Origin: an uncultured SAR86 cluster bacterium | GTDB taxonomy: Bacteria; Pseudomonadota; Gammaproteobacteria; Magnimaribacterales; AG-339-G14 | NCBI GenBank assembly: GCA_902514765.1 | Contig: CABXSA010000008.1 | Span: 1 to 35,918, forward strand | Direction: 5' to 3' | DNA length: 35,918 nt | Shown: positions 10,422 to 18,976 of the stretch, one piece after another | Layout: each line of letters opens with the position of its first letter | Position numbering within the stretch: position 1 is the first letter of the stretch | Notes under the pieces: model-generated | What the model was told of the DNA's origin: nothing | The model's input: the letters and a program-made list of their open reading frames with translations, nothing else | The model's database searches: none | Position numbers and translations under genes: made by a program

Positions 10422-10973
10422 ATGTTTGATCCAAATCAGAGAAGCAAAGCCTTTAATTTTGCTTTGAAAGCCCAAGGTAGCTTTGGTTTGATAATGGGAA
10501 TACTTATTATTTGGTCTTTTTGGGCATTATTTTTCTCAGATTTTGAATATGTTTTTATCGCAAAAGTATTGTTAACTCTAATTTCAATTGGATTTGCATT
10601 GATAACTCCTCTTATAGATTTTAATGAATCACATGCAACAAATCCTTTATGGACTGGACATGCGAGATTTCATTTAGTCTGGCAAGTTAATGCTATGATT
10701 TTGAGTTCTTTTCTTTCTTTATATCTAATATGGTTTGTTGGAGATATATTTAGCCTGGGAGTTGTATTTTGTATTAATTATCTATGGATAGCAGCTTTTG
10801 TATTATCAATGCTTTCAATGCCTCTTTATGACGGTGAATTGAATGATATAAATGGCGTTCCTCCAATAAGAAATACTTTCTTTGGAAAGACTATTGAGAT
10901 AGATAGAAACGTTCAGGCTATTTCTGGACTATTCTTCATAAGTACTTATTCCTTGATCCTCGTATTAATTTAA
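10422..10973 (+). CDS. Integral membrane protein of unknown function (183 aa)
   Basis: Several hydrophobic segments, motif TGHARFHLVWQV; divergent from the HLD-II gene. Confidence 0.7.
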   Translation: MFDPNQRSKAFNFALKAQGSFGLIMGILIIWSFWALFFSDFEYVFIAKVLLTLISIGFALITPLIDFNESHATNPLWTGHARFHLVWQVNAMILSSFLSLYLIWFVGDIFSLGVVFCINYLWIAAFVLSMLSMPLYDGELNDINGVPPIRNTFFGKTIEIDRNVQAISGLFFISTYSLILVLI

Positions 10974-11118
10974 CTTGTATATATTCTTTGAGAAGGGTTT
11001 TCCTTTTTAAAAATAGGTATCTTATGTCTTTTCTTTATTTAACATAATATATATTATACGAATGTATATATATTGAAAGATTAGGATTTAAATAGCCTAT
11101 CCATTCCAAACATATTAA

Positions 11119-11145
11119 GAAAAGCCGCTATAAAGGCGGCTTTTC
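11119..11145. terminator. Bidirectional intrinsic terminator hairpin
   Basis: GAAAAGCCGC-TATAAAG-GCGGCTTTTC: perfect 10-bp stem, 7-nt loop, A tract/T tract on either side, between convergent genes. Confidence 0.85.
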
Positions 11146-11161
11146 TATTTGTAAATGAAGG

Positions 11162-11893
11162 CTATCTTTCAGCAGGATAAGCTTTAACTAATTGAGCTAA
11201 TGTTGAATTAACTAACTTACGGATGTTTCCTACCTTCCTATTGAATGTTTTAAATTCATTTGATGCATAAACTTCTTCTAGGGAATCGTTTAAGTCTTGA
11301 ATAGAATTAGCACCGTTATACAACATATGTGAAACATATTTATTTCCATAAACTACTCTATTAATACCGTACGATCCGAACGAATCTGCAGTAGATTCTG
11401 TTAGCTGTTTGTAAGCTTCTAGGTAAGATGCCTGATTTCCATTTTTTACCTTAACTTCAATGTTTGAAAAGACTGTATTCAATCTCCAATCACCAGCTTC
11501 TAAAACTAGCTCGGTAACGTAATTGTAATAATCTTCACTAACAGACGTCTTAGCAAAAGCAACATTCATTTCTGATGATGCAGAACAAGAAGCAAAGATA
11601 TTTTGTCCTTTTTGCATCATGTCATAATCTTTATAAGCAACCAAAATAATATGTGAGTGACCTCCTCCCATCCGAGAATAAAGACCAACATTTGCTCCTG
11701 ATTCATCTCTCCATTTTGCAGCACATGATGAAGAGTCAAAGGTCTCAATAGCAGCTACGAACCCTGCAGGATTAGTTACATTAAAAAAATGGAATTCATA
11801 AACACCACTCCCGGGTCTCAAAGTATTCTCATCTGAAAATAAATTAAAAGACAATAATCCAGTAAGGATTAAATAAATAATTTTATTTTTCAT
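11162..11893 (-). CDS. Secreted protein of unknown function, possible tandem dimeric alpha/beta-barrel (ABM-like) fold
   Basis: Signal peptide MKNKIIYLILTGLLSFNLFS; two repeat-like halves; 9-bp gap to the upstream 11903 gene. Confidence 0.7.
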   Translation of the reverse strand: MKNKIIYLILTGLLSFNLFSDENTLRPGSGVYEFHFFNVTNPAGFVAAIETFDSSSCAAKWRDESGANVGLYSRMGGGHSHIILVAYKDYDMMQKGQNIFASCSASSEMNVAFAKTSVSEDYYNYVTELVLEAGDWRLNTVFSNIEVKVKNGNQASYLEAYKQLTESTADSFGSYGINRVVYGNKYVSHMLYNGANSIQDLNDSLEEVYASNEFKTFNRKVGNIRKLVNSTLAQLVKAYPAER

Positions 11894-11902
11894 ATTTTAC
11901 CT

Positions 11903-12595
11903 TTAATTTCTTGTGTAAATTGTTTCACAATACTCAAAAGTTTCTTCAACTTCTTCGTCTATGTATTGCTGAGCATCATCCCAAGTCTCAGCCCAACCTG
12001 CTCCTCTAAAATACTCATCTATAATTTTTCCAGTTTCTGCAGCAGTTTTAGTAATAGTTCTTACATGAAACATTCCAGTTTCAGCAAATCCACCACCAAG
12101 TTGAGCAAATACTCCAATCATCATATTGTGACCTGCATCATCAAGTTCTTTTTGCAGTTTTGTCATTGAATTTGAAAAAGCCTGCCAATCATTAAGCTTT
12201 ACTCTCCAAAGTCTGTGATATCCATTTCTAGCTTCAAAGTCTTTTAAAGGTTTAAAGGCTGATGAATATTTAACAGTTCTCAATTGTTTAAGATCAAAAT
12301 CAGCACTTGCTGGATCATATAACTCAATAAAACCTATGGCTTTCTCAACGCTAGAAAAAGCATTAAAGATAAACATTTGACCCTGATAGCTCTCCCCTGT
12401 TCTAGTTTTACAATAACCAACTTGTTCAGATCCGAAGTTATCGAAATCTACATTTTCTTTTAAAAAATCAACGTACTTATCAATATCTTTAGCTTGGACC
12501 ATAAGCGTAGTGAACGCCCCTTCTGGAATAGCGCTAAGATTTATTGAAAATATTGAACAAAAAAGAATTAATAAAGATATTTTTATATTTTTCAT
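11903..12595 (-). CDS. Secreted protein of unknown function, possible tandem dimeric alpha/beta-barrel (ABM-like) fold
   Basis: Signal peptide MKNIKISLLILFCSIFSINLSA; same length and layout as the 11162 product. Confidence 0.7.
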   Translation of the reverse strand: MKNIKISLLILFCSIFSINLSAIPEGAFTTLMVQAKDIDKYVDFLKENVDFDNFGSEQVGYCKTRTGESYQGQMFIFNAFSSVEKAIGFIELYDPASADFDLKQLRTVKYSSAFKPLKDFEARNGYHRLWRVKLNDWQAFSNSMTKLQKELDDAGHNMMIGVFAQLGGGFAETGMFHVRTITKTAAETGKIIDEYFRGAGWAETWDDAQQYIDEEVEETFEYCETIYTRN

Positions 12596-12652
12596 ATTTT
12601 TCTCCCAAAATGTTTTTTTAAATATTACAAGAGAAAAAAAAGCTTTTTTGTA

Positions 12653-13117
12653 TCAAATTAGGTCATTTTTTTTGAACAAGGAAAAAACAAATAGAAGAAA
12701 TAAGTACAAAGTCATATAAGGTGCGTAAACCATTCCAGGAGTAATTCCGTCTGAATATATAGAATCATTAACAATTGGGTTTGAATTAAATACTCTTATA
12801 GACCATTCAACTAAAAAGGCTAATATTATTAAAGGTGTCAAAGATCTGTATCTAAAAATTACAACCCATGAGAAAGCGCAAAAGATTAGCTGAATTAACC
12901 CCCATGCAGAAAAAAAAGCATATACCAGCGGCATTGGGTCAGGATTACCAGTTAATACTTTTACATTAGCAATACCATGCAATCCAAATTCCTCAAAAGA
13001 CATATGAATTACAGAACGCCAGGTCATTAATAATAAGAATGGAATGAAGGCATAAAAAATAAATTTATAGCCTAAATAATTATTATCTGCAGATTTTGGA
13101 AAAAGCATTTCAAACAT
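12653..13117 (-). CDS. Integral membrane protein of unknown function (154 aa)
   Basis: Four hydrophobic segments; starts 2 bp after the HLD-I stop, last gene of a four-gene operon-like array. Confidence 0.7.
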   Translation of the reverse strand: MFEMLFPKSADNNYLGYKFIFYAFIPFLLLMTWRSVIHMSFEEFGLHGIANVKVLTGNPDPMPLVYAFFSAWGLIQLIFCAFSWVVIFRYRSLTPLIILAFLVEWSIRVFNSNPIVNDSIYSDGITPGMVYAPYMTLYLFLLFVFSLFKKNDLI

Positions 13118-13119
13118 AA

Positions 13120-14208
13120 CTAATTATTCTTTTTAATGAAATTTGCTAGTAGGTCAGATAGTTCTTTGGGTCGAGTCCATTGATAAAAGTGCCCTCCTCC
13201 TATATGGGGCGCGCTTTTAGCATTGGGACACATGTTCAAAACATCCCTTTCAGCACCATTGGTTACTGGATCATCTCCTGCAAAAACACTTAAAAAAGGT
13301 TTATTCCAATTTTTAAAAATTTCTCTTGCTTCTTTTACTGCATTTAAGGACTGATCTGGAATTGTGGGAACATGACTCGGCATAGCTCTAGGTCCCATTT
13401 TAAAAGATGGATCAGGAAACGGAGCTTCATAGGCATGATCTATTACTTTATTTAAAGGAAATAATTTTCTTAGTCCTGATTTAAGAAATAAGTAAGAAAT
13501 AAGAGTTTTTAAAGTGGAATTTTTTTCCATCATATTTGACATCAAAAAACCAATTGGTAAATCTTCTGTATCCCAACAAAATTTCTGCCAATACATAAAC
13601 TTTAGTGCTGGACTGGCAGGTGTTTTATCATCAGAAAGGTTCTTTCCATCCATTTGACTGACTTCTTTTTGCATGGACATAACAGTAAGTTTTATATCGC
13701 TATCTCTGAACGCTTTTACTTTATCTATTACATCTTGAGGAGTATCTGGATTATAAGGGAGGCCTGTATTTCCCATTGCAACCTTTAGAAATCTATCAGG
13801 CTCATTTGCCACTACCCTTAGCCCTATAAGACCTCCCCAATCCTGACCAAAAAAAGTTAAGTCTTTAAAATCATTTACTTTAAGCCAATCAGTCATCCAA
13901 TCAACTTGTCTTTGATAAGAATAGTCTTCTCTGAATGCTGGTTTATCTGACTTTCCATAACCGGGAAGATCAGGAGCAATAACTCTTATTCCTGCACCTG
14001 CTAAAAAAGGAATCATTCTGCTGTATAAATAACTCCAAACTGGTTGGCCATGCATAGCTAAGAGAATTGGACCATCTTTAGGCCCTTCATCAACGTAATG
14101 AATTCTCAATTCAGAGCCATCATGAGTTTGTATTGTTGTGTAGTGAGGCTTGAAAGGATAATTTTTTATATTCTCAAAAGCGCTATCTGGAGTTCTTAAA
14201 ATCTTCAT
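13120..14208 (-). CDS. Haloalkane dehalogenase family alpha/beta hydrolase, HLD-I-like
   Basis: RTPDSAFENIKNYPFKPHY N-terminus, HGQPVWSYLYSRMIP, FFGQDWGGLIGLR nucleophile elbow, FAGDDPVT catalytic acid, GGGHFYQW catalytic His. Confidence 0.82.
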   Translation of the reverse strand: MKILRTPDSAFENIKNYPFKPHYTTIQTHDGSELRIHYVDEGPKDGPILLAMHGQPVWSYLYSRMIPFLAGAGIRVIAPDLPGYGKSDKPAFREDYSYQRQVDWMTDWLKVNDFKDLTFFGQDWGGLIGLRVVANEPDRFLKVAMGNTGLPYNPDTPQDVIDKVKAFRDSDIKLTVMSMQKEVSQMDGKNLSDDKTPASPALKFMYWQKFCWDTEDLPIGFLMSNMMEKNSTLKTLISYLFLKSGLRKLFPLNKVIDHAYEAPFPDPSFKMGPRAMPSHVPTIPDQSLNAVKEAREIFKNWNKPFLSVFAGDDPVTNGAERDVLNMCPNAKSAPHIGGGHFYQWTRPKELSDLLANFIKKNN

Positions 14209-15134
14209 AATTCAAATTTAGAGTTAGATAAAGATTCACATACAGAATTAAATTCTTGCATAGTTTGTTTGATGATTTGCTCTACTGGTAGCACTTCATT
14301 TATGAGTCCAATAGATTGACCTGCTAAAGCTGGGGCTGCATTCATATCGCCACCAAAATACAAATCTTTTATTCCACTAAGAGCTGACATATCCATCAAC
14401 CCTTCTTCATAAATCTTATCAGTTAAGTCTGTCTTTAAAGCTCTAATACATGGTTTTGCTTTTTTATTAAGTATGTAAGTACCTTGTTCAGATCCATTTA
14501 CAATTGCACATTTGAAATTTTCATGAACAGGGCTTTCTAGAGAAGAGACAAATCTTGTGCCCATTTGAATACCATCAGCACCTGCTGCAAAAGCAGCTGC
14601 CATTCCAATTCCATCGACAATACCGCCAGCAGCAACGATGGGTAGATTGGTATGCTTACGAATAGATTGAATTAAAACATGTAGGCCTACTTCTTCAGGA
14701 CTTTTGAAACCCCCTCCTTCTGTTCCTTCAACAACCAGTCCATCTACACCGGCATCTACTGCCTTAAGGGCTCCTGCAAGGCTTGGAACTGCGTGAAATA
14801 CTTTGATATCTGCTTCCTTTAGTTTATGAATATATTTTGCTGGATCTCCTGCTGAGGTGGTAACAAATTTTACATTTTCTTCAATTACAACTTCCAACAT
14901 ACTTTCGTCTGAAAGAAATAGAATTGGAAGATTTACTCCAAATGGACTATTCGTAAGGGAAGCCATTTTTCTTATTTCATCTTTACATTGATCTACTTCT
15001 CCCGATGAAGTTTCAATAATTCCAAAACCCCCAGCATTTGATACAGCTGAAGCGAGTTGACTCCTAGCAATCCAGCCCATTGGTGATTGAATGATCGGAT
15101 ATTTGCAACCCAACATTTCAGTTATTCTATTCAT
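14205..15134 (-). CDS. Nitronate monooxygenase / 2-nitropropane dioxygenase family FMN protein
   Basis: PIIQSPMGWIA, VEGTEGGGFKSPEEVG, LPIVAAGGIVDGIGMAAAFAAGADGIQMGTRF. Likely start MNRITEMLG. Confidence 0.85.
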   Translation of the reverse strand: MNRITEMLGCKYPIIQSPMGWIARSQLASAVSNAGGFGIIETSSGEVDQCKDEIRKMASLTNSPFGVNLPILFLSDESMLEVVIEENVKFVTTSAGDPAKYIHKLKEADIKVFHAVPSLAGALKAVDAGVDGLVVEGTEGGGFKSPEEVGLHVLIQSIRKHTNLPIVAAGGIVDGIGMAAAFAAGADGIQMGTRFVSSLESPVHENFKCAIVNGSEQGTYILNKKAKPCIRALKTDLTDKIYEEGLMDMSALSGIKDLYFGGDMNAAPALAGQSIGLINEVLPVEQIIKQTMQEFNSVCESLSNSKFEL

Positions 15135-15136
15135 TA

Positions 15137-16162
15137 TTACTCCACTAAAGATTGACAATTAGTTGCCGTTAAAAAACCTAATACTTTTTCCTGATTTTCA
15201 TCATCAAGACTCCTGAATTCATCTCTTATCCAGTCTAAGCACTTAGCTTGATATGGAAATGATTTTTGTTTCCAAGGATAACCCGCAAGATCAACAGACC
15301 ATTCCTTTTTAACTTCATTTATGGCTTTATAATTTTCTATCATGGTTGGTATATAGGAAGTTGATAATTCCTTGAAGAGATCATGGATTGAGTCGCTAAG
15401 AGAATCTAGAGATTTATTTTCTTCTGAGTAGTTTAATCCTCCCCTATCTTCTAACGTGCTTACCCAAGCAACGGTTCTGGGCGAAACTTCATAAGCTATT
15501 TTTCTGGGAGTAGGATCAAATCCTACTAATTGAGTAAATTGCCCATAAACTGCAAAATCACAGGATGATGGAAAATTACCAAGAAGGAAAGGTTGTTCTT
15601 TAAAATGTTCTTCAAAAATAGTAAGTACTTTTTTATAGCTATTGTCTATAAATTCAGCAGTATCATTATTAGAACCAACAACCCATAGTCTATCTATTTG
15701 TCTTTTTGCAAAATGCTCTTTAAAAAAGGCTAACTCATCGTCTTTTAAATTACTGTTTATACCCAGAGGTAGAATAGTTCCTGCATTATCAGCATCCTCA
15801 TCAAAATGCCACCTATAGTGAAACATAAACTTTGTACACCACTCATCGCCAAAATCTTCCAAGACAAAATTTATAAATTTTAGTGCTGGGTCTTTGGGAA
15901 GAACTGATCTATCTGGGTATTTTTCTTCAAACTCTCTTATAAGCGGCGTTGAATCAGTTACTGCAGTTGGTTGACCATCTCGATCTAATATAAAAACTGG
16001 TAAAAGAATAGGTTTTGGAGGTTCAATATTCATCTTCTCAAGAACATCTTCCGGTTGACCCCAAATTACTTCGTATGGAATTCTTTTATATCTAAGATAT
16101 GCAAGCATCTTCCTGGTGTATGGTGATGCTACATTTCCTATGAGTTTTATTTGGCCTGTCAT
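15137..16162 (-). CDS. Glutathione S-transferase family protein (~341 aa, extended)
   Basis: N-terminal thioredoxin-fold signature LIGNVASPYTRKMLAYLRYKRIPYE, LLPVFI cis-Pro loop, TDSTPLIREFEEKYP; all-helical C-terminal part. Confidence 0.82.
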   Translation of the reverse strand: MTGQIKLIGNVASPYTRKMLAYLRYKRIPYEVIWGQPEDVLEKMNIEPPKPILLPVFILDRDGQPTAVTDSTPLIREFEEKYPDRSVLPKDPALKFINFVLEDFGDEWCTKFMFHYRWHFDEDADNAGTILPLGINSNLKDDELAFFKEHFAKRQIDRLWVVGSNNDTAEFIDNSYKKVLTIFEEHFKEQPFLLGNFPSSCDFAVYGQFTQLVGFDPTPRKIAYEVSPRTVAWVSTLEDRGGLNYSEENKSLDSLSDSIHDLFKELSTSYIPTMIENYKAINEVKKEWSVDLAGYPWKQKSFPYQAKCLDWIRDEFRSLDDENQEKVLGFLTATNCQSLVE

Positions 16163-16219
16163 GAAGATACTCCTAGAATCGAAAAAATTATCTTATCAAA
16201 TTTATATCATTTTTATTTA

Positions 16220-16248
16220 AGAAAGGAGACCTAACTAGTCTCCTTTCT
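16220..16248 (-). terminator. Hairpin, probable terminator downstream of the signal-peptide dehalogenase
   Basis: AGAAAGGAGAC-CTAACTA-GTCTCCTTTCT: perfect 11-bp stem, 7-nt loop, 18 bp beyond the minus-strand stop at 16266; weak U tract. Confidence 0.55.
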
Positions 16249-16265
16249 ACTCTTGAGAGAAACCT

Positions 16266-17366
16266 TTAATTTTTAGCTGGTAAATCCTCTACTGGCCTTC
16301 CTTGTATAAAATCACTAATTATTTGTGCAAGCTCAGGACCAACCTCTTCTTGTACAAAATGACTTGCTCCTCCTAAAGTTATAACAGTTGGATTAGGAAT
16401 ACGTTCAAGGAAGTCAGCTTTCATAGTAAGAGTAATTCTTTCATTTTCTCCAAAAGCTACTAAGAAAGGTTTGTCCCATTTTTCATATACTTCTTTCCAT
16501 AGTTTTTCATTTTCTGGTAGTTGAGTTGGAATAAGATAAGGCCAAATATGAGCTCCTGCTTTATATGAACCTGAAGGATACGGAGCTTCATAAGCATAAG
16601 CTTCCTCTTTTGATAAATCTATCCTACCAAAATTTTCAATTATGCCGGTTATATTCATATCTTCTGCATAATATGAATAAGCTATCCAATTACTAAACAT
16701 CGAAATTCCTATAAAAGGGGAAGGATTTTCAACAGTTAGAGCATCTTTCGCTTTCGCCATTAACTCTTCAAAGGTAATTGGTCCAATCCACCAAACTCTT
16801 AACTGAACAAATTTTTCAAATAGCCATGCTGTTATGCCAGATCTAGCAACCATTCCGGTATTTGATACAACTACATGACTAAAACGATCGGGTAATTCCG
16901 CAACAACTCTTAAACCAACCAAACCTCCCCAGTCTTGACCAAAGAAAGTTGCATTTTGAAGATCGAGGTTTTCAACTAATTGCTTCATTACATCTACATG
17001 ATGTTTGTAAGAATAATCATATTTTGAAATAAACTTATCTGATTTACCAAAACCAACACAGTCTGGGACAATTACTCTGTGCCCTTGTGCAGTAAGTACA
17101 GGTATCATTTTTCTAAACAGATAACTCCATGCAGGTTCACCATGAAGAAGAAATATGGGATCAGCATCCCTCGGCCCTTCATCAAGATAGTGAATTCTCA
17201 ATCCATCAATCATCATGTAATTAGGTTTAAAAGGATAATCTTTCAGATTTTCAAATCTTTCATCAGGAGTTCTTAAAACACCCTCTTTAATTTCTTCACC
17301 ATTTAAATTAGCTAATAAGAAAAAATTTAAAATAAAAGCTATCAACAAATTCTGTACTAATTTCAT
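16266..17366 (-). CDS. Secreted (periplasmic) haloalkane dehalogenase family protein, HLD-I-like
   Basis: Signal peptide MKLVQNLLIAFILNFFLLANLNG; RTPDERFENLKDYPFKPNY, HGEPAWSYLFRKMIP, FFGQDWGGLVGLR, GGASHFVQEE. Start taken at MKLVQN. Confidence 0.85.
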   Translation of the reverse strand: MKLVQNLLIAFILNFFLLANLNGEEIKEGVLRTPDERFENLKDYPFKPNYMMIDGLRIHYLDEGPRDADPIFLLHGEPAWSYLFRKMIPVLTAQGHRVIVPDCVGFGKSDKFISKYDYSYKHHVDVMKQLVENLDLQNATFFGQDWGGLVGLRVVAELPDRFSHVVVSNTGMVARSGITAWLFEKFVQLRVWWIGPITFEELMAKAKDALTVENPSPFIGISMFSNWIAYSYYAEDMNITGIIENFGRIDLSKEEAYAYEAPYPSGSYKAGAHIWPYLIPTQLPENEKLWKEVYEKWDKPFLVAFGENERITLTMKADFLERIPNPTVITLGGASHFVQEEVGPELAQIISDFIQGRPVEDLPAKN

Positions 17367-17410
17367 ATTTTTTATATCCTTGCCATGATAGTTCAATTAA
17401 ATATAAAATA

Positions 17411-17427
17411 TGACAGTATAACTGTCA
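17411..17427. promoter_or_regulatory. Putative TetR-family operator (inverted repeat)
   Basis: TGACAGT-ATA-ACTGTCA, perfect 7-bp arms, between divergent starts of the dehalogenase (17366, -) and the TetR gene (17436, +). Confidence 0.75.
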
Positions 17428-17435
17428 AAACTTTT

Positions 17436-18008
17436 ATGAATAAACTTAAAATAGATGGACGAAAATTAAGAAGTGAATCTACTTCTGACCATATTTTAAA
17501 TACAGCCATTAAGATTGTAAGAAAAGGTGATATTGATATTTCCTTTGATTCAATTGCTAAAGAAGCGAAAATAGGTACTCGAACAATTTTTCGTCATTTC
17601 AAAGATCAAGAATCGCTTCTAGAAAGTTTAGATAAAAAACTTGCTCATGAATTTAAAACTTCTTTTTCATCCATAAATAGTAAAGATGATATAGAGGCTA
17701 GAATCAAAAACCTTTCTGCTGTTTTGATTAAGCTTTATAAAGAAAATCAGAATATTCTTAGATGGACACTTAAAAACGTTTGGAGAGATAAAACTTTAAG
17801 AAAAAATATGTTTTCTTGGAATCAAATCTTAAAAGATTTTGTTTATTCCATTCTTCCTGAGATTCAAGACAAAACTAAACCAGAGAGAGAAATAATATTT
17901 GAGTGTATTTCCTTTATTTTTTTCTTAAGACTAAATGTTATCCAAGGACTGAATGATAAACAGATAAATGAAATTTTTATCCTGAATACTAGAAAATATT
18001 TAACTTAA
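17436..18008 (+). CDS. TetR/AcrR family transcriptional regulator
   Basis: N-terminal HTH: ILNTAIKIVRKGDIDISFDSIAKEAKIGTRTIFRHFKDQESLLESL. Start MNKLKIDGRKLR preferred over the listed 17385 because the operator-like repeat would otherwise be coding. Confidence 0.85.
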   Translation: MNKLKIDGRKLRSESTSDHILNTAIKIVRKGDIDISFDSIAKEAKIGTRTIFRHFKDQESLLESLDKKLAHEFKTSFSSINSKDDIEARIKNLSAVLIKLYKENQNILRWTLKNVWRDKTLRKNMFSWNQILKDFVYSILPEIQDKTKPEREIIFECISFIFFLRLNVIQGLNDKQINEIFILNTRKYLT

Positions 18009-18013
18009 AAAAA

Positions 18014-18964
18014 CTAAGAGACTCTAGAAATATTTTCTATTATTTCATTTATTATTTCGGAAAATAACTCCTCAGGAATTTCATGCCCAACCCCTTCCAT
18101 AATAAACCTTTTTGAATCTTTAATTCCATTTGCTAATGCGATTCCATGGTCTATAGGTAAAATTGCATCTTCAGTTCCATGAATGACTAATGTTGGTATA
18201 TTAATCTCGCTTAGTCGATGAGATCTATCTGGGCTTGCCCCAACAGCTGCTCCGTGCAGTGAAAAAGGATTATTACCATGTTCCATAACAGGTTTTAATT
18301 TTTCTCTAAATTTTTCTTCATCAAATGGAAAACGTGATCCTGTCAATTGACGATAGATTTCAACAACGCCATTTTCTACTTTGCCTTTTAAATTAAAGAC
18401 AAAAGATTGTTTCATTGCATCTAACAAATCATTTGTTGGTCCAGATAATGATTCATTTTGGATGCCTGGAGATGTCATGATGGGAGTAATGCTTAAAACC
18501 TTTTCTGGATGATCTAAAGCAATTATCTGCGTAATCATTCCTCCCATTGAAGCTCCTATAATGTGTGCTTTTTGAATGTTTAAAAAATCCATCAAAGATA
18601 CGGCATCTTTTGCCATATCAGATAGATCATATTGAATAGACGAGTTGTTAAACTTAAATTTACCTTTATCATCAACTGCTAAACCAAAAATACTATTAAC
18701 GATCATTTTTAAAAGAAAATTTGGAAGTATCTTTAGAAATTTATTAAAAAATGGTTCTTTTCCAAACCAGGTAGATTTTCCTACGTCTCTATTATCAAAT
18801 CTCACAACATGGAAATTTTTCGATACTAGTTTGTCAATAAACTCTTGATCCCACTGCATACAATTTGCATTTGCTCCCATGATAAGCAGAATGGTTTCGT
18901 TCAAAGGATCACCATTCTCTTCAAACCATAGTTCTATATCGTTAACTTTAGCTATATCTCCCAT
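18014..18964 (-). CDS. Alpha/beta hydrolase
   Basis: IGASMGGMITQI nucleophile elbow, LVIHGTEDAILPIDHG acid, GVGHEIP His. Confidence 0.85.
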   Translation of the reverse strand: MGDIAKVNDIELWFEENGDPLNETILLIMGANANCMQWDQEFIDKLVSKNFHVVRFDNRDVGKSTWFGKEPFFNKFLKILPNFLLKMIVNSIFGLAVDDKGKFKFNNSSIQYDLSDMAKDAVSLMDFLNIQKAHIIGASMGGMITQIIALDHPEKVLSITPIMTSPGIQNESLSGPTNDLLDAMKQSFVFNLKGKVENGVVEIYRQLTGSRFPFDEEKFREKLKPVMEHGNNPFSLHGAAVGASPDRSHRLSEINIPTLVIHGTEDAILPIDHGIALANGIKDSKRFIMEGVGHEIPEELFSEIINEIIENISRVS

Positions 18965-18976
18965 TATTTACTCCCA

